Source: Paenibacillus farraposensis
GTDB lineage: Bacteria; Bacillota; Bacilli; Paenibacillales; Paenibacillaceae
Assembly (NCBI RefSeq): GCF_020736845.1
Contig: NZ_JAFFQR010000064.1
Span: 1-64,000 of the forward strand
Direction: 5' to 3'
Length of the DNA stretch: 64,000 nt
Positions 45,745 through 55,179 of the stretch are shown here, piece after piece; positions within the stretch are counted from its first letter, which is position 1, and every line of letters begins with the position of its first letter. The notes beneath the pieces were generated by a model. It saw nothing but the letters and a program-made list of their open reading frames with translations. It made no database searches and had not been told where the DNA came from. A program made the translations under genes and the position numbers.

Positions 45745-48357
45745 TTATTGGTCAAAACGTCCGTAGAAGGCATTGCGGTATACATCAGCCAATTCAGTAA
45801 CCAGCGGCAGCTTCGGATTCGCAGTTGTACATTGGTCTTCAAAAGCGCGGTCAGCCAAATAGTCTACACGTGCTTCGAAATCCTTCGGATCAAAACCGAG
45901 TTGTTGGAACGATTCCTCGATACCGAGTGTTTTGTTCATCTTACGAATGGCTTCGATCAGGCTGTTAACCCCTTCTTCGGTAGTACGTGCAGGCAATCCG
46001 AGTATGCGAGCAATCTCTGCATAACGCTCATCCGCAACAAAGTTCGAATATTTAGGGAACGAAGCGAATTTTGTCGGTTTTTTCGCATTATAGCGGATGA
46101 CGTGCGGCAGCAAGATCGCATTCGTGCGGCCATGTGCTGTATGGTATTGTCCGCCCCATTTGTGTGCAAGACTATGGTTAATGCCCAAGAATGCGTTGGC
46201 AAACGCCATCCCTGCAAGCGTGGAAGCATTGTGCATTTTTTCACGGGCAAGCTTATCAGCAGTCAGAGCCGATTTCTCCAGGTATTGGAATACCAGTTGA
46301 ATGGCTTTAATGGCCAGACCGTCTGTGTAGTCATTTGCCATTACAGACACATAAGCCTCGATAGCATGGGTCAGAACATCCATGCCTGTATCGGCTACAG
46401 CCGTTTTAGGCAGCGAATATACAAACACAGGGTCAATAATTGCCACATCAGGAGTCAGCTCATAGTCAGCCAGCGGATATTTCGTGTTGCCCAGGTTTTT
46501 GTCTGTGATTACCGCAAAAGAAGTAACTTCCGAACCTGTACCCGAGGTTGTAGGAATAGCTACAAATTGCGCTTTTTGGCCCAGGCGCGGATATTTGTAA
46601 ATCCGTTTGCGGATATCCATGAATTTTTGCTTCAGGTTGTCGAAATCTGTATCTGGATATTCATAGAACAGCCACATGCCTTTGGCCGCATCCATTGGAG
46701 AACCGCCGCCCAGTGCGATGATGCAATCCGGTTGGAAACGTCTCATCATTTCTGTACCACGCTCTACCGTCACTGTCGATGGATCTGGCTCCACTTCAGA
46801 GAAGACTTCGATTGCTACCGGTGTTTGGCGTTGATGCAAATAATGAATAACCCGATCCACATAACCAAGTTTCACCATCATAGGGTCTGTGATAATAGCG
46901 ACACGTGTGATATCAGGCATTTTAGCCAGGTATTGAGTCGAATTTTTCTCGAAATAAATTTTAGAAGGTACTTTGAACCATTGCATATTCACCGTCCGTT
47001 TCGCCACCCTTTTCACGTTAATCAGATTGACTGCCGATACGTTCGACGAAGTCGAGTTACGTCCGTACGAACCGCAACCGAGTGTCAACGATGGAAGGTT
47101 GGTGTTATAAATGTCACCGATCGCACCATGTGTGGAAGGTGCATTTACAATGATACGGCCTGTTTGCAAACGGTTTGCGAACCGTGCGATTACGTCCTCA
47201 TTGTTCGAGTGTATAGCGGACGAGTGGCCCATGCCTCCAAACTCTACGACTTCAGCCGCACGTTGAATACCTTGTTCAGCATTTTTTACTTTATAGCAAG
47301 CCAATACCGGACTCAATTTTTCCGCTGACAATGGGTATTTGGTTCCTACCCCTTCAATCTCAGCGACCAGAATTTTGGTACCGGCAGGGACAGTAATACC
47401 GCTCATTTCGGCAATTTTCACAGCAGACTGTCCTACGATGGCTGGATTTACTGCACATTTCTCTACATTCATAGCCCCTTGAGTAAGCTTGGCTGCTTCT
47501 TCTTTATTCACAAAGTAGCAACCGTTAGCGATCATCAGCTTTTTCACTTGTTCAAAGATTGGTTCTTCGATAATGACTGCTTGCTCGGAAGCACAGATCA
47601 TACCATTATCAAAAGATTTTGAGAGGATCAGATCATTCACAGCTTGTTTGAGGTCCGCTGTCTTTTCTATAAAGCAAGGCACGTTACCAGGACCAACGCC
47701 CAGAGCAGGTTTACCACAGCTATATGCCGCCTTAACCATGCCTGATCCGCCTGTTGCCAGAATCAGTGCCACATCCGGGTGATTCATAAGTGAATTGGTC
47801 TTATCCATTGAAGGTGCTTCGATCCATTGAATACAATCAGCCGGAGCGCCGTGTTTAACGGCTGCTTCAAGCAAGATACGTGCTGCTTCTGCGCTACACG
47901 ATTGAGCGGATGGGTGGAAACCGAAAATGATCGGGTTACGTGTTTTAATGGCAATCAACGCTTTGAACATTGTAGTTGCAGTCGGGTTTGTCACGGGAGT
48001 GATCCCCATAATGATACCGACTGGCTCTGCTATCTTTTGAAAACTGTCAAAATCATTATCTTCAATGACACCGACGGTTTTTTCATTTTTGATGCTGTGA
48101 TAGACATATTCTGTCGCAAACATGTTTTTAGTGATTTTGTCTTCATACACACCGCGTCCTGTTTCCTCAACAGCGAGCTTCGCCAGGTACATGTGTTTAT
48201 CCATCCCTGCAAGTGCCATAGCTTGTACGATTTCGTCAATCTGTTCCTGATTCATGCTCATGAAAGCTTGCTGTGCCCGGTTCGCCTTATCTATCAAGGT
48301 TTGAATGTACTGCTCTGCGCTTTGCTCTTTTTGGATAACCTCATTTTTAACAGCCAT
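45745..48357 (-). CDS. adhE: Bifunctional acetaldehyde-CoA/alcohol dehydrogenase
   Basis: AdhE reduces acetyl-CoA to acetaldehyde and then ethanol, regenerating NAD+ in fermentation. The N-terminal aldehyde dehydrogenase half has the catalytic Cys in DNGMICASEQ (about residue 245); the C-terminal half is an iron-type alcohol dehydrogenase with GGGSPMDAAKG, TTSGTGSEVT and the metal-binding HAIEAY and HKWGGQYHTAHG histidines. I used the ATG at 48357 because AGGAGG is too close to the first ATG. The length of 870 is normal. FNR/Rex-type boxes lie 76-132 bases upstream. Confidence 0.97.
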   Translation of the reverse strand: MAVKNEVIQKEQSAEQYIQTLIDKANRAQQAFMSMNQEQIDEIVQAMALAGMDKHMYLAKLAVEETGRGVYEDKITKNMFATEYVYHSIKNEKTVGVIEDNDFDSFQKIAEPVGIIMGITPVTNPTATTMFKALIAIKTRNPIIFGFHPSAQSCSAEAARILLEAAVKHGAPADCIQWIEAPSMDKTNSLMNHPDVALILATGGSGMVKAAYSCGKPALGVGPGNVPCFIEKTADLKQAVNDLILSKSFDNGMICASEQAVIIEEPIFEQVKKLMIANGCYFVNKEEAAKLTQGAMNVEKCAVNPAIVGQSAVKIAEMSGITVPAGTKILVAEIEGVGTKYPLSAEKLSPVLACYKVKNAEQGIQRAAEVVEFGGMGHSSAIHSNNEDVIARFANRLQTGRIIVNAPSTHGAIGDIYNTNLPSLTLGCGSYGRNSTSSNVSAVNLINVKRVAKRTVNMQWFKVPSKIYFEKNSTQYLAKMPDITRVAIITDPMMVKLGYVDRVIHYLHQRQTPVAIEVFSEVEPDPSTVTVERGTEMMRRFQPDCIIALGGGSPMDAAKGMWLFYEYPDTDFDNLKQKFMDIRKRIYKYPRLGQKAQFVAIPTTSGTGSEVTSFAVITDKNLGNTKYPLADYELTPDVAIIDPVFVYSLPKTAVADTGMDVLTHAIEAYVSVMANDYTDGLAIKAIQLVFQYLEKSALTADKLAREKMHNASTLAGMAFANAFLGINHSLAHKWGGQYHTAHGRTNAILLPHVIRYNAKKPTKFASFPKYSNFVADERYAEIARILGLPARTTEEGVNSLIEAIRKMNKTLGIEESFQQLGFDPKDFEARVDYLADRAFEDQCTTANPKLPLVTELADVYRNAFYGRFDQ

Positions 48358-48432
48358 TTCCCTCATCCTCCTGTTATCTTGTATATTATCTCTTGTTTAC
48401 GAACTAATCGTATCACAGCTTCTCAAGATATT

Positions 48433-48489
48433 TTGTGATTTTTTTCACAATCTATTTAAAATTTTATTTTTGTAGTGAATTTAATCACA
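48433..48489. promoter_or_regulatory. FNR/Rex-like boxes between adhE and fnr
   Basis: TTGTGA-N6-TCACAA at 48433-48450 is a perfect 18-base palindrome that fits the FNR consensus and, with one change, the Rex consensus TTGTGAANNNNTTCACAA. A second site, AGTGA-N6-TCACA, lies at 48474-48489; the centres are 40 bases apart. The region is shared by divergent adhE and fnr, so one or both may be controlled by Fnr, and adhE also by the NADH-sensing Rex. Confidence 0.7.
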
Positions 48490-48616
48490 AAGTTTGCAAA
48501 TCTGCCACTTTTCTCCCCTCTTCTTGCTCCAAAAACACATTGCACAGGTATATAATAAATTTGAATTGATCAAGTTGCAGATAAAAATAACATAGGAAAC
48601 AAAGGGGAAATGGACG

Positions 48617-49333
48617 ATGAGAAACCCTGCAAACGTAATGGAAGCTCACGGTAATACCTGTTGCTTCTCGGAGGCCAGCTTCAACCGGCTCCAAGTGATT
48701 ATGAAGGATCGGGTCATGCCTGAAAGTTCGCACCTGTTCTGGGAAGGAGACACAGCGGATAAGCTGTTTTATATCAAACGCGGACGCGTGAAAGTAACGA
48801 AAACAACGGATGAGGGTAAGGAACTTATTCTATATATGTATCAAAGCGGCGATCTTGTGGGTCAGGCTGACCCATTTTTCGGCACCAAACATTCCTTTTC
48901 TGCTGAAGTGCTGGAGGACAGTGATATTGGTGTCATTGATCATACAGACTTGGAGCTGCTTATTTGCCAGCATTGTGATTTTGCCATTGACTTTATGAAA
49001 TGGATGGGCTCGCATCACCGCATTACTCAGACCAAGTTCCGCGATCTGATGATGTATGGTAAGCCCGGTGCTCTCTGCTCGACCCTGATCCGATTGTGCA
49101 ACACATATGGTGAGCCCCACGGTGATCGTATTCTGATTCATAAAAAAATCACTCATACGGACCTTTCCAATATGATCGGTGCCACCCGTGAAAGCGTAAA
49201 CCGGATGCTAAGCGATCTGCGTAAGAAAAATGCAGTTGAATATGAAAATGGGATGATTGTTGTCAAGGATTTGGAAATGCTGCAGAACGTCTGTCATTGC
49301 GAACTGTGTCCACGTGAGATTTGCCGGATTTAA
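48617..49333 (+). CDS. fnr: Fnr-type anaerobic regulator with C-terminal iron-sulfur cluster
   Basis: This Crp-family activator responds to oxygen. The cAMP-type beta barrel spans about 20-140 (HLFWEGDTADKLFYIKRGRVKV), the dimer helix about 140-165, and the helix-turn-helix about 180-215 (DLSNMIGATRESVNRMLSDLRKK). The C-terminal Cys228, Cys231 and Cys236 have the CX2CX4C spacing of the B. subtilis [4Fe-4S] cluster, with Cys226 extra. The length of 238 matches. AAAGGGGAA precedes the ATG. It is divergent from adhE and near pflBA, likely targets. Confidence 0.95.
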   Translation: MRNPANVMEAHGNTCCFSEASFNRLQVIMKDRVMPESSHLFWEGDTADKLFYIKRGRVKVTKTTDEGKELILYMYQSGDLVGQADPFFGTKHSFSAEVLEDSDIGVIDHTDLELLICQHCDFAIDFMKWMGSHHRITQTKFRDLMMYGKPGALCSTLIRLCNTYGEPHGDRILIHKKITHTDLSNMIGATRESVNRMLSDLRKKNAVEYENGMIVVKDLEMLQNVCHCELCPREICRI

Positions 49334-49356
49334 TTATATTTTTTCGAATCCAAACA

Positions 49357-49408
49357 GGAGTGTTCTATGCCATGCCGGTTATAAAACACTCCCTTATTTT
49401 ATTTTTTT
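49357..49408 (+). terminator. fnr terminator
   Basis: GGAGTGTT and AACACTCC pair around a 19-base loop, then TTATTTTATTTTTTT. Confidence 0.75.
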
Positions 49409-49459
49409 ATACTCCCCAAATAGCAACTAACCGTGGAACCCTCTTGATCCAACTCATTT

Positions 49460-50227
49460 TTAGAACTGAAAGCACAGATAACTTAAATTCCCCATCTCAT
49501 AACTTCTGTGGATTACTTTAGCTTTGTTCGCCGGATTTCCGCTTCCCATCGCAATAAACAACGGCACAAAGTGCTCTGCTCTCGGTACTGCCTGACGGGC
49601 ATACGGCGCTTCGCTTTCGTAGCGGTCCAAAGCTTCAATATCGCGGTTTTGCACCTTTTCTATAATCCAGTCGTCAAAATCAATAGCCCAAGGCTCTGTT
49701 TTCGTTTCTCCCCATTTGACGATGCGCAGATTATGGACCGTCACACCACTGCCAATGACCAAAATATCCTCTTCTCCCAGTCCGCGCAGCACTTCCCCAA
49801 CGGCATACTGTGCTTTAGGTGAAAGATACGGATTTACAGAAATCTGGACGACCGGGATATCCGCCTCGGGGTACATACGATGCAATAGTGTCCATGACCC
49901 ATGATCCATTCCCCTCATCTGTTCCGTTTGTACATCCATGCCCTTTTGCTCATATAATTCCTTCAGCTTATTTGCTAGTTCCGTCGAACCATGTGCAGGA
50001 TATTTCACCGCATACAGCTCCGGCGGAAAACCGCCAAAATCATAAATTGTATCGTATACGCCATCCATTGAGCTGATGGTCAAGGTCTGCGTCTCCCAAT
50101 GGGCAGTAAAAATAACGACAGCCTTGGGGCGAATGCTCTTCCCTAATTGTTTCAAAAAAGCAGTATATTCTGTCTGTTCAATCGCAAGCATTGGTGAACC
50201 ATGGGCCAAAAATAAAGCCGGTACCAT
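49460..50227 (-). CDS. DODA-type extradiol dioxygenase (YgiD-like)
   Basis: The family opens aromatic rings of catechols such as DOPA, using a metal held by histidines. Candidate ligands are H9 (LAHGSP), the His in TAHWE and GVTVHN. The conserved start PALFLAHGSPMLA, then FGGFPPELYAVKYPAHGS, and GLEEDILVIGSGVTVHNL all fit. The length of 255 is normal. The ATG at 50227 has AGGGG upstream. The physiological substrate in this organism is unknown. Confidence 0.88.
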   Translation of the reverse strand: MVPALFLAHGSPMLAIEQTEYTAFLKQLGKSIRPKAVVIFTAHWETQTLTISSMDGVYDTIYDFGGFPPELYAVKYPAHGSTELANKLKELYEQKGMDVQTEQMRGMDHGSWTLLHRMYPEADIPVVQISVNPYLSPKAQYAVGEVLRGLGEEDILVIGSGVTVHNLRIVKWGETKTEPWAIDFDDWIIEKVQNRDIEALDRYESEAPYARQAVPRAEHFVPLFIAMGSGNPANKAKVIHRSYEMGNLSYLCFQF

Positions 50228-50447
50228 ATAAAAATCCCCTTATCATTGATTTATTTATTTTTTTCATCCGGTAACTTTATGTAAGTGATAATACATAAGT
50301 AATATGGTTATGTCAATAAAGATTTCTGCATACAATTAAAAAACAGCCATACTTAAATAATGATTGATATAGGCATAAAGTCATAGTAATATGTAACTAA
50401 TAATTTCCGAAAAATTTATTCCATCTCGATAAAAAGGACTGGTTTCT

Positions 50448-50846
50448 ATGGATATACATACTGCTAATTGCCCAAAATGCGGATCTGTTTTCCGTCAAAA
50501 TCTTAGAAACCTATGTAATACTTGTATTCACGAAGAAAATGTATTCCTCGACCGCTGTTCGAACTACTTGTGGAAGCACCCTGCTGCGCACACTCGCCAG
50601 CTTAGTGATGCCACCGGAACACCTATGGATTTGCTCATAGACTGGATAAGAGCAGGCAAGTTTCCCTCCACATACAGCCAGCTTGATTATCCTTGCGAAT
50701 CCTGCCGAGCCCCCATTTATACAGGCAGACTGTGCCATTCCTGTATGGGTACATTCCGTATGGCTGCACTGGATATTCAGACCCGTATCCCGCGCCGCAC
50801 AGCAATCGGAATATTTTCGGTTGCTGGACGTGCCAAGAGCTATTAA
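50448..50846 (+). CDS. YvyF-like (TIGR03826) zinc-ribbon protein
   Basis: The 132-residue product has two zinc-ribbon cysteine pairs: CPKCGS with CNTC (near residues 8-25) and CESCR with CHSC (near 83-98), with a helical middle (HTRQLSDATGTPMDLLIDWI) typical of the flagellar-operon YvyF family. Relatives are usually next to flagellar and anti-sigma genes. Here no flagellar gene is nearby; it lies alone between DODA and HxlR genes. The function is unknown, and regulation is a guess. Confidence 0.7.
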   Translation: MDIHTANCPKCGSVFRQNLRNLCNTCIHEENVFLDRCSNYLWKHPAAHTRQLSDATGTPMDLLIDWIRAGKFPSTYSQLDYPCESCRAPIYTGRLCHSCMGTFRMAALDIQTRIPRRTAIGIFSVAGRAKSY

Positions 50847-50867
50847 GTGTCTATCTATATTGACTAT

Positions 50868-50900
50868 AAAAAACCGCCTTTTTTCTAGAAAAAGGCGGTG
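50868..50900. terminator. Bidirectional terminator between YvyF-like and HxlR genes
   Basis: ACCGCCTTTTT and AAAAAGGCGGT pair around CTAG-type loop bases; on the minus strand TTTTTTATAG follows and on the plus strand the stem itself ends in T. It separates convergent genes. Confidence 0.8.
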
Positions 50901-50933
50901 GTTGCTATAACAAACACTCATTTAGTTTGCTGC

Positions 50934-51278
50934 TCATCTGATCCATTCCTCAGCCCAAAATTGAATCTGCTCCATGACCGGCTGAAGTGCGCGGCCTTTG
51001 GATGTAAGCTCGTATTCAATGCGGACAGGGGTTTCCGGGTATACATGGCGTGTAAGAATTCCTTCATTTTCCAGATCCTTCATCCGTTCTGATAACATTT
51101 TGTCACTCATTGTGGGAATCAGATTGGAAATATCCTTAAACCGCTTGGGGCCGCTCATCATGGATTGAATAATCAATCCGTTCCAGCGCTTTCCCAAACA
51201 AGAAAAGGCGGTTTCAAAACGCGGACACATTTTTGTAACTTGCGGTTGACCCTCCAAATTTTTCACCTTCTTTTGCAT
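50934..51278 (-). CDS. HxlR-family transcriptional regulator
   Basis: HxlR proteins are small winged-helix regulators, several of which sense aldehydes or redox changes. The 114-residue product shows CPRFETAFSCLGKRWNGLIIQSMM, then RFKDISNLIPTMSDKMLSERMKDLENEGILTRHVY. The cysteines at the N-terminus (CP and SC) could be redox sensors, by analogy with HypR and YodB; that is inference. The RBS is weak. It is convergent with the YvyF-like gene. Confidence 0.9.
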   Translation of the reverse strand: MQKKVKNLEGQPQVTKMCPRFETAFSCLGKRWNGLIIQSMMSGPKRFKDISNLIPTMSDKMLSERMKDLENEGILTRHVYPETPVRIEYELTSKGRALQPVMEQIQFWAEEWIR

Positions 51279-51446
51279 TTCGGTTTGATAAAGCTTTCCT
51301 TTTGTTAGTATATATCATTTTAGCACACTTTATCCCAGAAGAAAACACTTTCTTCTTAAATTAATACCTGCTTCGATAAAGTTTCCATGGCCACAGCTGA
51401 TTATACTACAACATAAGCAACTGGTATATGATGAAATCCTCAAAGC

Positions 51447-51486
51447 AAAAACAGGCCGAATCTCTTGGGATTCCGCCTGTCTTTTG
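51447..51486 (-). terminator. Terminator of the ThuA operon
   Basis: AGACAGGCGGAATC and GATTCGGCCTGT pair on the minus strand around CCAAGA, followed by TTTTTG. Confidence 0.85.
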
Positions 51487-51523
51487 GTTTATTCAAGAGC
51501 TTGTCGAGACATAATGCGTGTGA

Positions 51524-52255
51524 TTATACTACCACTCCATGGAGAGGTCTTACAGGCTCACCCCTGCCATATATTGGGTTAACGATACCTGACGGGCAAG
51601 CCCAGCGGATGCTGTTGGCAATGACCTTCAAAATATCAGGCTGATAATAAGTCGGATATGTTTCATGGCCTGGGCGAAAATAAAATACTTTACCACTCCC
51701 CCGGCGGAAGGTGCAGCCGGTTCTGAATACCTCACCACCTTCGAAATTACTCACAAACACCAGTTCATCCGGCGTGGGAATATCAAAGAATTCGCCATAC
51801 ATCTCTTCGTGCGCCAACACTATTTTAGCGTCTATTCCTTCCGTAATGGGGTGTGAGGGATTGACGGACCAGATTATCTCCTGTTCACCTGCAACTCTCC
51901 ATTTCAGATCACAACTTGTGCCCATGAGAGCTTTGAACGGCTTGGAAAAGTGGCCTGAATGCAGGACGATGAAGCCCATTCCTTCCAGTACTCGTTTTAC
52001 AACACGAGCTGCCACTTCATCACTTACCTGATCGTGGGCTTTGTGCCCCCACCACAGCAGCACATCTGTGGCATTCAGGACGTCTTCTCCCAAGCCATGC
52101 TCCGCATCATCACGCAAAGTAGCTGTTCGAATAACAAATTCCTCACCGGCCAAGCCGTCTGCCAATGCTTTGTGAATCCCGTCAGGATAGACCTGCTTTG
52201 CTGCATCATTCAGCTTCTCATTCAGAAATTCATTCCAAATGGTCACATTAATCAT
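51524..52255 (-). CDS. ThuA-domain protein
   Basis: ThuA-like proteins have a class-I glutamine-amidotransferase-type fold and act in disaccharide or 3-keto-sugar metabolism in rhizobia. The 243-residue product shows VLLWWGHKAHDQVSDEV, then FIVLHSGHFSKPFKALMG, and GKVFYFRPGHETYPTYYQP, all family hallmarks with several conserved His. I chose ATG at 52255 because GGGGGAA is better placed for it than for the ATG at 52261. It is the last gene of a five-gene minus-strand operon. Confidence 0.85.
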   Translation of the reverse strand: MINVTIWNEFLNEKLNDAAKQVYPDGIHKALADGLAGEEFVIRTATLRDDAEHGLGEDVLNATDVLLWWGHKAHDQVSDEVAARVVKRVLEGMGFIVLHSGHFSKPFKALMGTSCDLKWRVAGEQEIIWSVNPSHPITEGIDAKIVLAHEEMYGEFFDIPTPDELVFVSNFEGGEVFRTGCTFRRGSGKVFYFRPGHETYPTYYQPDILKVIANSIRWACPSGIVNPIYGRGEPVRPLHGVVV

Positions 52256-52275
52256 CAACATTTCCCCCTACTAGG

Positions 52276-53244
52276 TTAGACCCACCACATCTCGGTCAAC
52301 GGTTCTTCAATAAGCACCTGACGGAGATTATGAACTGCCTTCGTAAAGCCTTCTTCGACGGACATCAAACCATCTTCATGCTCAATACTCACCACATAGT
52401 CATAGCCTACCAGCCGGAGAGCACTGATGATATCCGCCCATGTCTTAACATCATGCCCATAGCCCACAGTACGGAATTGCCATGCGCGATCCAGCATTTT
52501 TGTGTATTCCTGCATATCGGTAAGACCATATTTGTTCACATTGATCGGGTCAATCGTCGTATCCTTTGCATGAAAATGGTGAATGGCTCCCGCTCGCCCC
52601 AAAATCTGGACCGCCTGCACCGGATCAATGCCCTGCCACCACATATGGCTCGGATCAAGATTCGCACCAATGACCTCTCCAGCGGCTTCACGCAGACGAA
52701 GCAAGGTCGCTGGTGTATGAACGGAGAAGCCGCCGTGCAGCTCCAGTCCAATTTTGACATGATGATCTGAAGCAAATTTCCCGGCCTCACTCCAATAAGG
52801 AATGATTTTATTCTCCCATTGCCATTTCAGCACTTCCTGAAAATCATTAGGCCACGGAGCCACAGGCCAGTTGGGATACTTTGCGTCTTCATGATCGCCC
52901 GGACAGCCGGAAAATGTGTTCACAACAGGAACTTCCAGCTTCTCCGCGAGTCGAACGGTTTTAAGAAATGTTTCATGATCAGCCTGGGCCAAGTGTTTTT
53001 GCGGGTGAAGAGGGTTGCCATGACAGCTAAGCGCACTAATCATGAGTCCCCGGGACTCTACTGCTTTTTTGAAGTCTTTAAGCGCCGTTTCATTGTCCAG
53101 CAGTTCATCCGGCTTGCAGTGCTTATCTCCCGGGTTGCCACCTGTACCGATTTCTACAGCATTTAGCCCTTGGGAAGCTACATAATCCAGCGCCTCCTCC
53201 AGTGAACGTCCCCCGAACAACACCATAAATACACCAAGTTTCAA
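52276..53244 (-). CDS. Sugar isomerase/epimerase-type TIM barrel
   Basis: The product belongs to the xylose-isomerase-like TIM barrel family (IolE/IolI/AP-endonuclease-2 type). It starts MKLGVFMVLFGGRSLEEALD, and metal ligands are expected in LELHGG (about residue 165), NLDPSHMWWQG, HFHAKD and SIEHED. The length of 322 is longer than IolI (about 280). It lies between ThuA and a Gfo/Idh/MocA gene. The exact reaction (isomerisation, epimerisation or lyase) cannot be told from sequence. Confidence 0.85.
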   Translation of the reverse strand: MKLGVFMVLFGGRSLEEALDYVASQGLNAVEIGTGGNPGDKHCKPDELLDNETALKDFKKAVESRGLMISALSCHGNPLHPQKHLAQADHETFLKTVRLAEKLEVPVVNTFSGCPGDHEDAKYPNWPVAPWPNDFQEVLKWQWENKIIPYWSEAGKFASDHHVKIGLELHGGFSVHTPATLLRLREAAGEVIGANLDPSHMWWQGIDPVQAVQILGRAGAIHHFHAKDTTIDPINVNKYGLTDMQEYTKMLDRAWQFRTVGYGHDVKTWADIISALRLVGYDYVVSIEHEDGLMSVEEGFTKAVHNLRQVLIEEPLTEMWWV

Positions 53245-53321
53245 ATGAAATCCCTCCCTGTATCATATGTGAAAAAAGCGTCTTTTATTATTATGATGGT
53301 TTATGCGGGATATTTGCGGGT

Positions 53322-54404
53322 TTAATCAAAATAAACGGCTTTCCCCGTGCGTGCCGATTCATATATAGCTTCCAAAATTTCAGTAACCACCAGCGCTTGC
53401 TCCGGTTTAACAAGCGGCTCTTTGTCATCCAAAATCGTCTCAATCCACAAACGGGCTTCGCGGTCCGCCTCATTTTCCGATTCTCCGGAGTAGAAGTCCA
53501 CACCACCCGCATTCAGATCTATTTTCGTATCAAACAAGCGACTATTTTTCTCCCCGTTAATACGCAATCCGTCCTGCATATCGGCTCCGCCTTCTGTTCC
53601 GCATAACAGCGTCTTGGCTTCACCAAATTCGACAACGTTTAATGCCCAACTGGATTCCAGTATAATCGTTGCTCCATTTTGCATCGTAATCAAACCAAAA
53701 GCAGAATCCTCCACCTTAAATTCCTTAGGATTCCAAGGTCCAAAGGCATTCGCTGCATTTTCACGGTTCCCCAGTTTATGGAAGATTGAGCCCATTACAC
53801 TTTTTGGCTTGTAATTATCCATCAGCCAAAGGGTTAGATCGAGTGCATGCGTTCCAATATCGATAAGGGGGCCACCGCCCTGCTTCTCTTCATCCAGAAA
53901 CACTCCCCATGTCGGAACCGCCCGTCTACGCAAAGCTATAGCTTTGCCCAGATAAATTTCGCCAAGCTCTCCCTGCTCGACTAATTGCTTTAAATACAAG
54001 CTATCATCGCGATAACGGTTTTGATACGCAATCGACAGTTTTTTACCGGTCCGTTTTGCCGCAGTGAGCATTTCCCGTGCCTGCTCGGCTGTTTTGGCCA
54101 TCGGCTTTTCACATAGAACATGCTTGCCCGCCTCAAGCGCGGCGACCGTAATTTCCGAGTGCGAGTCATTGGGTGTACATACATGTACGACTTCAATATC
54201 TTTATTTTCAAGCAGCTTTCGGTAATCACTATACACTTGGGAGCCTTCGGCCCCAAACTTTGCTGCTGCTTCCTCAGCGCGCTCCGGAATAATGTCGCAG
54301 AAAGCGACGATCTCTGCCCGCTTTTGCTTGGCAAGACTCGGCAAATGCTTGCCGTTCGCAATGCCTCCACAACCAATAATTCCGATTTTGAGTGTTTTAG
54401 ACAT
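53322..54404 (-). CDS. Gfo/Idh/MocA-family oxidoreductase
   Basis: NAD(P)-dependent sugar or inositol oxidoreductase family. The Rossmann fold has GIIGCGGIANGKHLPSL near residue 10, the catalytic EKPMAKT around residue 98, and the C-terminal domain has DIGTHALDLTLWLM near 190. The length of 360 is typical. Its stop codon is nearly 80 bases before the isomerase gene; its start overlaps the preceding gene by eight bases. Substrates in this family are often oxidised at C3 or C2 of sugars. Confidence 0.9.
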   Translation of the reverse strand: MSKTLKIGIIGCGGIANGKHLPSLAKQKRAEIVAFCDIIPERAEEAAAKFGAEGSQVYSDYRKLLENKDIEVVHVCTPNDSHSEITVAALEAGKHVLCEKPMAKTAEQAREMLTAAKRTGKKLSIAYQNRYRDDSLYLKQLVEQGELGEIYLGKAIALRRRAVPTWGVFLDEEKQGGGPLIDIGTHALDLTLWLMDNYKPKSVMGSIFHKLGNRENAANAFGPWNPKEFKVEDSAFGLITMQNGATIILESSWALNVVEFGEAKTLLCGTEGGADMQDGLRINGEKNSRLFDTKIDLNAGGVDFYSGESENEADREARLWIETILDDKEPLVKPEQALVVTEILEAIYESARTGKAVYFD

Positions 54405-55164
54405 GAATATTCCCTCCCCGGGCTGCGTATTGTTGGAGCCATTTCAAGCTAGCTTCAATGCTTTCGATTGGAGGATTTGAGCAAAAATCCTGTTCGACGA
54501 CGATCCAATCGACACCGGCCTGAATAGCAGCGTCTGCAATGGCATGAAGCTGTACTTCTCCTTGACCAAGCTCTACAGTAATTGCTTTTTGCTGTTCGTC
54601 ACGTGCCATATCCTTTAAATGAATGATAGGCAAGCGTCCACGATAACGTCCGATGTATTCCACTGGATCATAGCCTCCATAGTATACCCAACAAGTATCC
54701 ATTTCGACCTGTAACAAATCCGCGGAAACCGCATCATATATAGCATCAAATACTGGACGATTACTTATTTTCTCCGTCAATTCAAAATCATGATTATGGT
54801 AAGCCAAAATCAGGCCCTGTTCCTTCACCTTTTGACCAATCCGAATCAGATTGGCAAAAAGATCATCCCATTGGCGCTGTTCTTCGGTTAAATAAGGAAC
54901 GATCAGGTACTTATTGCCTAATTCTTTGTGATAAGCAATCTCCTCATCCAAATGATCCAGCAAGCGAGTATATGGCACGTGAGTTCCGACAACTTCCAGT
55001 TTCAATTCATCCAAAAGCGCTTTGACATCCTTGGCACTGCGCCCGAAAAAGGTATGGAATTCCACCCCTTTATAGCCAAGCTCAGCGACCTTGCGCAATG
55101 TAGCTTCAAAATCCTGTTCAAGATCTTCCCTTACGCTGTACAATTGCAATCCTACTTCAGCCAT
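54397..55164 (-). CDS. Sugar isomerase/epimerase-type TIM barrel, second copy
   Basis: The 255-residue product is a TIM-barrel protein of the IolE/IolI family: VGLQLYSVREDLEQDFEATL at the start, then GLILAYHNHDFEL, then LQVEMDTCWVYYGGYDP and PIIHLKDMARD, with expected metal ligands Glu, Asp, His and Glu (VEQDFC). It is about 70 residues shorter than the copy at 52276 and clearly a different subfamily. It overlaps the Gfo/Idh gene downstream, indicating translational coupling. Confidence 0.88.
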   Translation of the reverse strand: MAEVGLQLYSVREDLEQDFEATLRKVAELGYKGVEFHTFFGRSAKDVKALLDELKLEVVGTHVPYTRLLDHLDEEIAYHKELGNKYLIVPYLTEEQRQWDDLFANLIRIGQKVKEQGLILAYHNHDFELTEKISNRPVFDAIYDAVSADLLQVEMDTCWVYYGGYDPVEYIGRYRGRLPIIHLKDMARDEQQKAITVELGQGEVQLHAIADAAIQAGVDWIVVEQDFCSNPPIESIEASLKWLQQYAARGGNIHV

Positions 55165-55179
55165 TTCCCTTCACCTCTT

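Noticed and set aside
45748-47328. 526-residue open frame on the plus strand
   Set aside because: It is antisense to adhE; it follows from codon bias in the real gene.
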